Shown here one piece after another: positions 1 to 5,511 of a stretch of 11,442 nucleotides of DNA. The position numbers and the translations under genes were made by a program. The stretch is from Bacteroidales bacterium (lineage in GTDB: Bacteria; Bacteroidota; Bacteroidia; Bacteroidales; JAGOPY01): assembly GCA_030638325.1 (NCBI GenBank), contig DAOWEV010000178.1:1-11442 (forward strand), read 5' to 3'. Under the pieces are notes generated by a model, which was not told the DNA's origin, searched no databases, and was given only the letters and a program-made list of their open reading frames with translations. Every line of letters starts with the position of its first letter. The first letter of the stretch is position 1.

Positions 1-42
1 AATCGTTAATCTCAAATCGTTAATCTCAAATCGTTAATCAAT
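1..42. repeat. 7/14-bp direct repeat array
   Basis: Three head-to-tail copies of a 14-base unit, AATCGTTAATCTCA. The first two are identical and the third ends in AAT instead of TCA. The unit is itself two related heptamers (AATCGTT and AATCTCA), so the true period is 7. The array is cut by the left edge of the window and may extend further. It lies downstream of the sigma factor gene's stop codon. I see no coding or RNA-gene character. Confidence 0.8.
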
Positions 43-70
43 GCCTGCACCGTAGCCCAGCATAACAGGG

Positions 71-100
71 TTCGGACTTCGGTCTTCTGACTTCCGACTT
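71..100. repeat. Heptamer array, GGACTTC family, copy 1
   Basis: Four consecutive heptamers, TTCGGAC, TTCGGTC, TTCTGAC and TTCCGAC, then TT. The block matches 7111-7140 at 26 of 30 positions in the same orientation. Its bases 75-89 are the exact 15-base reverse complement of 7063-7077. It is therefore a dispersed repeat present at least three times in the window, in both orientations. It lies downstream of the sigma factor gene and has no obvious terminator shape by itself. Confidence 0.75.
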
Positions 101-129
101 GCTTTTTAGGGGGTTAGGAATTAATCAGG

Positions 130-738
130 TCAAATCTTCTCCTTCACGTTCTTCATGATATTATATAGCAGTTCCCTGGATCTGAAGAGCTGTGCTTTGA
201 CGGTTCCAATGGGCAGGTTCAGCTCATTAGAAATCTCCTCGTAGGAGTATTCCTTAAAATACCGTAATTCGACAAGTGTCCGATAGTGAGGCTTCAGTCG
301 CTCCACCACTTCACGCATCAGCTTCACTTTCTGCATCTTAATAATATTTTCTTCCGGGTCAAGTGTTTCTGAAGGGATCGAGCTGACAGGATCATTCTCA
401 CTGGAATGTTCATCCCGGGGACTGGCATGCAAGATGTTTTTCCTTTTCCTGCGCATGAAATCAATACAGTTATTGGAAGCTATTTTGAAGAGCCAGGTGC
501 TGAAAGCAAATTCGGATGTATATTGGTGCAGGTTTTTAAAAGCTTTGCCAAAGGCTTCAATAGTCAAATCATCGGCATCCTGCGGGTTTTTTGTCATTTT
601 CAGCAACATAAAATAAAGCGCATCCCGGTAATTTTTCATCAGTTCGGCATAGGCTTCCTGATCCCCCTTATTCAGGGCAGCCAGCACCAACTGATAATCT
701 CTTTGTGCCTTTCCTGTGAGATGTTCGTTTATTTCCAT
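130..738 (-). CDS. ECF-type RNA polymerase sigma factor
   Basis: A 202-residue sigma-70 family protein with the short ECF (group 4) architecture. Region 2 spans about residues 22-100, with the core-binding segment DADDLTIEAFGKAFKNL (54-70) and the -10-recognition helix FSTWLFKIASNNCIDFMRRK (79-98). An acidic linker (about 105-135) leads to region 4 (about 140-195), whose helix-turn-helix is YSYEEISNELNLPIGTVKAQ (164-183). Region 3 and region 1.1 are absent. It would direct RNA polymerase to a specific promoter set, which the sequence does not reveal. Its ATG lies inside the end of the upstream glycosyltransferase gene, overlapping by 10 bases, so the two are probably co-transcribed and translationally coupled. 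No anti-sigma gene is visible on either side, although the region beyond base 1 is not seen. The family call is strong; the regulon is unknown. Confidence 0.93.
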   Translation of the reverse strand: MEINEHLTGKAQRDYQLVLAALNKGDQEAYAELMKNYRDALYFMLLKMTKNPQDADDLTIEAFGKAFKNLHQYTSEFAFSTWLFKIASNNCIDFMRRKRKNILHASPRDEHSSENDPVSSIPSETLDPEENIIKMQKVKLMREVVERLKPHYRTLVELRYFKEYSYEEISNELNLPIGTVKAQLFRSRELLYNIMKNVKEKI

Positions 739-1880
739 TTATCGGGCTTTGTCACAAAATTGGAAAAATAAATCAACGGATTCATGACAACCATAACTAC
801 GTCAAGAAAGAACGAAAATAATAACAAATCTGATTCATCAAGCTTTTCTGCACATTTTTTATAAATTATTTGTTGACTAACAAGTACAAGCAATAATGCT
901 GCACCGGCAACGATCAGGTTATAATTCATTATAGCCAGTGGGATGAAGGCAAAATATAGTATGAATTTCGATATACTGTAAAAACCCAACAGCTTTTTAA
1001 TACCTTTTTTATAGTATTTACCGGTTACGAAATGCCGCTTTTTCTGATAAACCCATGAGTCATAGGTAGTCTTGGCCACTGAAATGGTATGGCTCGGCTT
1101 GTTGACATGTATGGCAGAATTTTTCCTGGTAGCCACACTGGTAATAAAAAGGTCATCGTCACCGGAATGAATTTTATAATGAGAACTAAAACCTTTTTGG
1201 TCAATGAACAAATTCCTGCGATAGGCAAGATTCCTGCCCACGCCCATATATGTCCTGCCTGATAAAGAAAAAGATAAATACTGAACAGCTATATGGAAGG
1301 CATCGAAACGGATCAGTTTATTTAATAGACCTGCCTTTTTTTCATACGCTCCATACCCCAGGACAATATCCGTATTATCATTAAAATTCTGTTGCATCTC
1401 CCTGATCCACTGATTGCTGGCGGGCATACAATCTGCATCGGTAAGCAGGATCAATTCATGTTTTGCCGATTTTATCCCAAGTGAAAGTGGAAATTTCTTA
1501 CCTTTAAAAAAGTTCAGGTTTTGCTCCAGGTTAAACACTTTCAGGTTGCCGTATCTCCTGGTATAGAAATCCAACAGCTCTCTGGTATCATCCTCTGAAG
1601 AATCATTTACCACGATAACCTCAAATTCAGGATAATCCTGTTCCAGCAACAAGCCCAGGTTTCTTTTCAGGTTGTAGTATTCATTCCTGGCACTGATAAC
1701 TACTGAAACAGCTTGTTCCTGCCGTGGTGATTTATTTGCTTTATAAAAAGCCAGTTTTCTGAAAATGAGCCAGTAATAACACATTTGCCCAACAAATCCA
1801 ATAATAAACAAGACAAACACTGTAAACAACAGTATCTCATTCAAATCAAAAGTGACCGGATATTCAAACAAAGTAAACAT
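729..1880 (-). CDS. Membrane-anchored family 2 glycosyltransferase
   Basis: A 383-residue GT2 (GT-A fold) glycosyltransferase. An N-terminal membrane helix (about 17-40) is followed by the catalytic domain, which starts at VSVVISARNE (58-67). VVNDSSEDDT (90-99) belongs to the nucleotide-sugar site, DADC (148-151) is the metal-binding DxD, GDDD (240-243) is the likely catalytic-acid region, and QKKRH (279-283) is a variant of the QxxRW motif. Two or three hydrophobic helices follow (about 301-375), suggesting an integral inner-membrane enzyme making or extending a lipid-linked or surface glycan. Donor and acceptor cannot be read from the sequence. The frame extends to a TTG at 1889, but I chose the ATG at 1880 because a TAnnTTTG box overlaps the TTG, which would put it upstream of transcription start. 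The final codons overlap the sigma factor ATG. Confidence 0.9.
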   Translation of the reverse strand: MFTLFEYPVTFDLNEILLFTVFVLFIIGFVGQMCYYWLIFRKLAFYKANKSPRQEQAVSVVISARNEYYNLKRNLGLLLEQDYPEFEVIVVNDSSEDDTRELLDFYTRRYGNLKVFNLEQNLNFFKGKKFPLSLGIKSAKHELILLTDADCMPASNQWIREMQQNFNDNTDIVLGYGAYEKKAGLLNKLIRFDAFHIAVQYLSFSLSGRTYMGVGRNLAYRRNLFIDQKGFSSHYKIHSGDDDLFITSVATRKNSAIHVNKPSHTISVAKTTYDSWVYQKKRHFVTGKYYKKGIKKLLGFYSISKFILYFAFIPLAIMNYNLIVAGAALLLVLVSQQIIYKKCAEKLDESDLLLFSFFLDVVMVVMNPLIYFSNFVTKPDKWK

Positions 1881-1886
1881 AACCTC

Positions 1887-1894
1887 CAAAGTTA
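1887..1894 (-). promoter_or_regulatory. Putative -7 box for the glycosyltransferase-sigma operon
   Basis: On the minus strand this reads TAACTTTG, a full match to the Bacteroidota -7 consensus TAnnTTTG. Only six bases separate it from the ATG at 1880, so the transcript would be nearly leaderless. I found no TTTG at the usual 19-21-base spacing upstream, so this rests on one element only. Confidence 0.4.
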
Positions 1895-1957
1895 TCCTTT
1901 TAACATAATTATAATTTACCTTTGATTTTTATTTATCAACAAAGCGCGGTATATAGA

Positions 1958-2006
1958 TTGTAAATTGTAAATTTTGACTTGTAAATTGTAAATTATAGCT
2001 TGTTTG
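1958..2006. repeat. Heptamer array in the tgt promoter region
   Basis: Seven successive heptamers in one phase: TTGTAAA twice, TTTTGAC, TTGTAAA twice, TTATAGC, TTGTTTG. As a result the 16-mer TTGTAAATTGTAAATT occurs exactly twice, at 1958-1973 and 1979-1994, with starts 21 bases apart. The array ends 27 bases before the tgt ATG and contains that gene's best promoter candidate. It may act as an operator or may simply be another of the word arrays that fill spacers in this window. Confidence 0.75.
1973..2003 (+). promoter_or_regulatory. Putative tgt promoter
   Basis: TTTG at 1973-1976, a 19-base spacer, then TAGCTTGT at 1996-2003, which fits TAnnTTTG at TAnnTT but not at the last two bases. 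Predicted start is near 2008, giving a leader of roughly 25 bases before ATG 2034. A perfect -7 box TACCTTTG also lies at 1917-1924, but without a -33 element. Confidence 0.35.
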
Positions 2007-2033
2007 CAGGTAAATAGAAAAATTATCCGGTAT

Positions 2034-3164
2034 ATGAAATTTAGCATCACACATAAGGACACAGCGACTGATGCAAGGGCAGGTGAGATCACGACCGGTC
2101 ATGGCATTATTCAAACGCCCGTTTTTATGCCGGTAGGGACTGCCGGTGCTGTGAAAGCCGTTCATATGCATGACCTCGAAGAAGACATAAATGCACAGAT
2201 CATCCTGGGAAACACCTATCATCTATACCTGAGGCCTGGCACCGATATCATCGAAAAGGCAGGGGGTCTGCACCGTTTCAATAGCTGGGACAGGCCCATC
2301 CTGACAGACAGTGGTGGATACCAGGTATATTCCCTTGCAAACACCCGGAAGATTACAAGTGATGGCGTTGTTTTCCAATCACATATCGACGGGTCACGTC
2401 ACACCTTCACACCGGAAAATGTAATTGATATTCAAAGAAGTATTGGGGCCGATATCATTATGGCATTTGATGAATGTACACCCTATCCGTGTGATAAGGA
2501 TTATGCGCTAACATCCATGCAGATCACACATGACTGGCTCAAAAGATGTGTCGACAGGTTTGATTCAACTGAACCCAGGTTTGGATATCCGGAAGAGCTT
2601 TTTCCCATAGTCCAGGGGAGTGTTTACAAAGACCTGCGTCAACAATCTGCCGAGGTCATCGCATCTTATGAGATGGAAGGGAATGCTATCGGCGGCCTGT
2701 CGGTAGGTGAGCCACATGAGACCATGTACGAGATGACGGAAGTTGTCTGCTCTATCCTGCCGGAAGACAAACCGCGGTATCTGATGGGTGTCGGCACTCC
2801 GGAAAATCTGCTGGAATGCATTGCCCTGGGAGTCGATATGTTTGATTGTGTTATGCCCACACGCAACGGGCGTAATGGCATGCTGTTTACCAGTAACGGT
2901 ATCATGAACTTGAAAAATGAAAAGTGGAAAGACGATTTCTCATCCATTGACGAGGCCGGCAGTTCTTTTGTCGATATCCGTTACTCCAGGGCTTACCTGC
3001 GTCATCTTTTTATCTCAAACGAGATACTGGGAGCCATGATCGCCAGCGTACACAACCTCAACTTCTATCTCTGGTTGATGGAAAAGGCCCGGCAGAAGAT
3101 CCGTACCGGAGCCTTTATGGAATGGAAGAATAGTATGATACCCAAGCTGATGCAGAGACTTTAA
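2034..3164 (+). CDS. tgt: Queuine/preQ1 tRNA-guanine transglycosylase
   Basis: A 376-residue tRNA-guanine transglycosylase that exchanges guanine 34 of GUN-anticodon tRNAs for the queuosine precursor preQ1 in the cytoplasm. Visible signatures are LTDSGGYQV (90-98, general acid/base Asp92), FDECTPYPC (145-153, base-recognition Asp146), PIVQGS (191-196), GGLSVGE (220-226), and GVDMFDCVMPTRNGRNG (266-282), where Asp271 is the expected covalent nucleophile. The usual zinc site CxCxxC is missing: the aligned positions are Gly309, Ser311 and Asp314, although the fourth ligand, His340, remains. All other catalytic motifs are intact, so the gene looks functional. The reading frame extends upstream to a TTG at 2004, but ATG 2034 gives the normal MKF start. 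The LptF/G-type permease follows 176 bases downstream, an arrangement I recall from other Bacteroidota. Confidence 0.97.
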   Translation: MKFSITHKDTATDARAGEITTGHGIIQTPVFMPVGTAGAVKAVHMHDLEEDINAQIILGNTYHLYLRPGTDIIEKAGGLHRFNSWDRPILTDSGGYQVYSLANTRKITSDGVVFQSHIDGSRHTFTPENVIDIQRSIGADIIMAFDECTPYPCDKDYALTSMQITHDWLKRCVDRFDSTEPRFGYPEELFPIVQGSVYKDLRQQSAEVIASYEMEGNAIGGLSVGEPHETMYEMTEVVCSILPEDKPRYLMGVGTPENLLECIALGVDMFDCVMPTRNGRNGMLFTSNGIMNLKNEKWKDDFSSIDEAGSSFVDIRYSRAYLRHLFISNEILGAMIASVHNLNFYLWLMEKARQKIRTGAFMEWKNSMIPKLMQRL

Positions 3165-3186
3165 TTTTTTGGTTCTACCACGTATT

Positions 3187-3282
3187 TAATGATTGAATGA
3201 TTAAATGATGGAATGATTAAATGATGGAATGATGGAATGACATTTAAGCATTTACGCATTTAAGCATTTTCGCATTTCCATT
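3187..3282. repeat. 8-bp-period word array between tgt and the permease gene
   Basis: Twelve 8-base units in unbroken phase. The first six are GAATGATG-like (the 16-mer GAATGATTAAATGATG is exact at 3195-3210 and 3211-3226). The next five are TTTAAGCA-like (TTTAAGCA at 3243 and 3259, TTTACGCA at 3251, TTTTCGCA at 3267). The two word families are different but share the same 8-base phase. The array fills most of the 176-base spacer. No coding or structured-RNA signal is seen. Confidence 0.8.
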
Positions 3283-3307
3283 AAAATAACAGTAAAACCA
3301 ATTTTCT

Positions 3308-3315
3308 TAATTTTG
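3308..3315 (+). promoter_or_regulatory. Putative -7 box for the LptF/LptG-family gene
   Basis: TAATTTTG is a full match to TAnnTTTG and lies 25 bases before the ATG at 3341, a sensible distance for a short leader. No TTTG is found at the expected upstream spacing, so support is partial. If real, the permease gene can be transcribed separately from tgt. Confidence 0.4.
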
Positions 3316-3340
3316 CCTTGCATTATAGGGTTAAGCATTC

Positions 3341-4417
3341 ATGAAGACAATAGATTATTACATTATCAAGAAATTCCTGGGAACCTTCTTCTTTGCTATT
3401 TCACTGCTGATCCTGGTAGTGATCGTCTTTGACGTATCAGAAAATATTGATGAATTCATTGAAAAAGGGGCCCCTTTCTCGGCTATTATATTCGATTATT
3501 ACCTGAACTTCATCCCGTATTTTGTAAACCTCTTCGTTTATCTCTTCACCTTTATTTCTGTCATCTACTTCACTTCCAAGATGGCATCGAACTCCGAAAT
3601 AATTTCCATTCTAAGCAGCGGTATAAGTTACAACAGGATGCTCAGGCCCTACTTTATCTCTGCCATTATCCTGGCATTGATGTCATTCTACCTGGGCAAC
3701 TTCCTGATCCCTAAAACCAACCAAAAAAGGCGGGTTTTCAAAAACCTCTATATCGAAAAGCTGAACAAGGATATGGACCGTAATATTCATCTTCAGATCA
3801 ATCCGGGCACATACGTTTATATTGAGAACTTTAACCGGAGAACACTCACGGGATATAAGTTCTCCCTTGAGGAATTCAAGGATAATCAAATGACATATAA
3901 ACTGATAGCTGACAGGATAGTGTGGGACACTATAGATCGGCAATGGATCATTTTGAATTATTATGCAAGAAAAATAGACGGCATGGTGGAAAAGATTTCA
4001 AAAGGTAAAAAGATGGATACGGTGCTGAACCTTAAACCGCCTGATTTGTATATTCTGAAAGAGGATTTTGAGGAGATGACCTACACCGACCTCAATAACC
4101 ATATCCGGGACAAAAAATTAAAAGGTTCAGAGGATGTTAACACTTATGAAATGGAGAAGCATTCACGCATTGCTTCCCCCTTTGCCACAATTGTACTAAC
4201 ACTTATCGGGGTATCATTATCAAGCCGAAAGATGCGGGGAGGCATTGGGATGCATTTGGGACTTGGCATCCTGCTCACATTTTCCTTTATCCTGATGATG
4301 CGTGTCTCAACCGTTTTTGCACTGTATGGTAATCTTTCACCGGAGCTCGCAGCCTGGATACCGAACATCATCTTCGGGGTACTGGGGATCATATTGCTCA
4401 GGCTTGCGCCTAAATGA
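3341..4417 (+). CDS. LptF/LptG-family (YjgP/YjgQ) permease
   Basis: A 358-residue inner-membrane protein with the LptF/LptG layout. It starts with MKTIDYYIIKKFLGTFFFAI, a typical opening of the family in which the first helix follows a short amphipathic segment. Helices lie at about 12-30, 55-78 and 102-123; a periplasmic beta-rich domain at about 135-270; and helices at about 278-295, 303-325 and 333-355. In the Lpt system this subunit pairs with its partner and the ATPase LptB to extract LPS and pass it to LptA. The second permease, LptB and LptC are not in this window, so I cannot tell LptF from LptG. Length fits the family. Its TGA abuts the TGA of ispE on the other strand with no base between. 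It probably has its own promoter (box at 3308). Confidence 0.92.
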   Translation: MKTIDYYIIKKFLGTFFFAISLLILVVIVFDVSENIDEFIEKGAPFSAIIFDYYLNFIPYFVNLFVYLFTFISVIYFTSKMASNSEIISILSSGISYNRMLRPYFISAIILALMSFYLGNFLIPKTNQKRRVFKNLYIEKLNKDMDRNIHLQINPGTYVYIENFNRRTLTGYKFSLEEFKDNQMTYKLIADRIVWDTIDRQWIILNYYARKIDGMVEKISKGKKMDTVLNLKPPDLYILKEDFEEMTYTDLNNHIRDKKLKGSEDVNTYEMEKHSRIASPFATIVLTLIGVSLSSRKMRGGIGMHLGLGILLTFSFILMMRVSTVFALYGNLSPELAAWIPNIIFGVLGIILLRLAPK

Positions 4418-4420
4418 TCA
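4415..4420. other. TGATCA palindrome formed by two abutting stop codons
   Basis: Bases 4415-4417 are the TGA of the plus-strand permease gene, and bases 4418-4420 read on the minus strand are the TGA of ispE. Together they form the palindrome TGATCA. The two convergent genes share no base and have none between them. Confidence 0.95.
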
Positions 4421-5233
4421 TACCTGCCCTTTCCAGATGATATTCTCACTTAAGACATTATCTAAATCCTGAGGGGGTTTTCTGAATAAACCATACAAGG
4501 CCGATCCGCTGCCTGTTATGGATGCATATATGGCGCCCGAACGATAGAGATGCTCTTTCATTTTCATTAAGACCGGGTATTTCCTGAACAGAACCTCCTC
4601 AAAATCATTTATGATATGATCTTTCCAGTCTTCTATATTTCTTTTTAATAGATCCTCAAGAGGGTTCTCCTTTTGAGAAGGCCTTACGAGCGAATAGGCT
4701 GTACTTGTTGCAATATTAAATCCGGGCTTGACCAATACCACATAAAACCCATGCAGGTTCAACTCCACAGGCATGAATTGATCTCCCCTGTCAAATACCA
4801 TTAATGCTTTATTTTCAATAAAGAAAGGACAATCGCTTCCAAGCCGGGATGCCATCTGTTTCAATCCTCTATTATCAAGTTTGATACCGAACATTTCATT
4901 GAGTAACTTCAAGGTGAAAGCGCCATCGGCCGAGCCTCCGCCCAATCCGGCCCCGGCCGGTATCACTTTGTGCAGATAAATATCAACCGGATCTATTCCA
5001 AACTCCTCCTCCAGCAGCTTCCAGGCCCTAAAACAAATATTCTCCTCTATGCCGGTTGTAACTTCAATACCTGTGAGGTTCAATGCGAATTTGTCACGCT
5101 TTGCCGGTACAATTTCCAGCACATCGCAGAAGGGCACCGGAAACAGGACGGATTCAATATCATGATAGCCATCCGGTCTTTTGGCTGCTACTGACAGTCC
5201 TATGTTTATTTTGCAATTAGGGAAAAGAATCAT
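4418..5233 (-). CDS. ispE: 4-diphosphocytidyl-2-C-methyl-D-erythritol kinase
   Basis: A 271-residue GHMP kinase that phosphorylates the 2-hydroxyl of CDP-methylerythritol with ATP in the MEP pathway to isopentenyl diphosphate. Key features are FPNCKINIGL at the N-terminus with the substrate lysine (Lys8), DGYHDIESV (21-29), the glycine-rich ATP loop PAGAGLGGGSADGA (92-105), the catalytic LGSDCPFF with Asp134, and the C-terminal ITGSGSALYGLF (239-250). Nothing is missing and the length is normal, if slightly short. The ATG at 5233 starts MILFPN, as in relatives. A TAnnTTTG box ends five bases upstream, suggesting a near-leaderless message. It converges on the LptF/LptG-family gene tail to tail with zero spacing, and no terminator is visible between them, so the two transcripts probably overlap in antisense. 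Confidence 0.96.
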   Translation of the reverse strand: MILFPNCKINIGLSVAAKRPDGYHDIESVLFPVPFCDVLEIVPAKRDKFALNLTGIEVTTGIEENICFRAWKLLEEEFGIDPVDIYLHKVIPAGAGLGGGSADGAFTLKLLNEMFGIKLDNRGLKQMASRLGSDCPFFIENKALMVFDRGDQFMPVELNLHGFYVVLVKPGFNIATSTAYSLVRPSQKENPLEDLLKRNIEDWKDHIINDFEEVLFRKYPVLMKMKEHLYRSGAIYASITGSGSALYGLFRKPPQDLDNVLSENIIWKGQV

Positions 5234-5238
5234 TTCAT

Positions 5239-5269
5239 CAAAGATAAAAGAAATAGAGGAAAGGTGAAA
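5239..5269 (-). promoter_or_regulatory. ispE: Putative ispE promoter, near-leaderless
   Basis: On the minus strand TATCTTTG (5239-5246) fully matches TAnnTTTG. A TTTC (5266-5269) sits 19 bases upstream in the -33 position, one base off TTTG. Only five bases separate the -7 box from the ispE ATG, so transcription would begin within a few bases of the start codon. Confidence 0.45.
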
Positions 5270-5285
5270 TATTAAGTTAAAATTG

Positions 5286-5293
5286 TACTTTTG
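5286..5293 (+). promoter_or_regulatory. Possible -7 box toward the GH3 gene
   Basis: TACTTTTG matches TAnnTTTG on the plus strand. No -33 element is seen, and the GH3 start is about 220 bases away. If used, the leader would carry the hairpin at 5307-5340 and the inverted arms at 5333-5360 and 5446-5474. Support is weak, but no better box for GH3 was found. Confidence 0.2.
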
Positions 5294-5306
5294 AAGTCCC
5301 GGTTTG

Positions 5307-5340
5307 TTTAACTCTCATTAATTCTTAATGAGGAGTTGAA
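5307..5340. repeat. Hairpin-forming inverted repeat
   Basis: Arms at 5307-5321 and 5325-5340 around a TTC loop. The core CTCATTAA/TTAATGAG is perfect, and the stem extends outward to about 15 pairs with one bulged G (5332) and one wobble pair. It lies between the divergent starts of ispE and the GH3 gene, so it is not placed as a terminator for either. It may shape the GH3 leader or belong to the repeat block that follows. Confidence 0.6.
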
Positions 5341-5474
5341 AGTTAAAGGTTAAAAAGTTAGTCTCTGTATAAAAAGTGATTTTTTAAAAATAAAAACGTA
5401 AACTTTTTACAAAATATGCACATTTCTCAGTATCAATGTACTTTATAACTTTATAAACTTTCAACTTTTAACTC
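5333..5474. repeat. Inverted arms built from AGTTAAA/ACTTTATA words
   Basis: The left arm 5333-5360 and the right arm 5446-5474 are inverted copies: 25 of 28 aligned bases match with one extra base in the right arm. They enclose an 85-base AT-rich core. The left arm is made of heptamers such as AGTTGAA, AGTTAAA and GGTTAAA; the right of octamers such as ACTTTATA (twice) and AACTTTCA. The layout resembles a small non-autonomous inverted-repeat element, but I see no convincing target-site duplication. It occupies the ispE-GH3 intergenic region. Confidence 0.55.
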
Positions 5475-5511
5475 TGCATGGATAATGCAGGTTACAAATA
5501 CTTTATATAAT

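Noticed and set aside
1..42. Possible CRISPR array (also considered for 3187-3282 and 7029-7147)
   Set aside because: Units are 7-16 bases with no unique spacers of about 30 bases, and there are no cas genes.
406..771. Plus-strand open frame of 121 codons opposite the sigma factor gene
   Set aside because: It is the complement of a clear sigma-70 coding region, resembles no family I recognise and lacks its own promoter.
2004..2033. TTG start for tgt (and TTG starts at 8632 for kdsB and 1889 for the glycosyltransferase)
   Set aside because: In each case an ATG a few codons later matches the family start; the TTGs overlap a promoter box, a repeat or the preceding gene's stop.
1929..2222. Minus-strand open frame of 97 codons opposite the start of tgt
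   Set aside because: It runs across the heptamer array and the tgt 5' end, and its low-complexity C-terminus is translated repeat.
5485..5511. Nine-residue upstream extension of the GH3 protein
   Set aside because: The ATG at 5512 gives the usual family N-terminus; the extra residues are not typical, although the 5485 ATG cannot be excluded.
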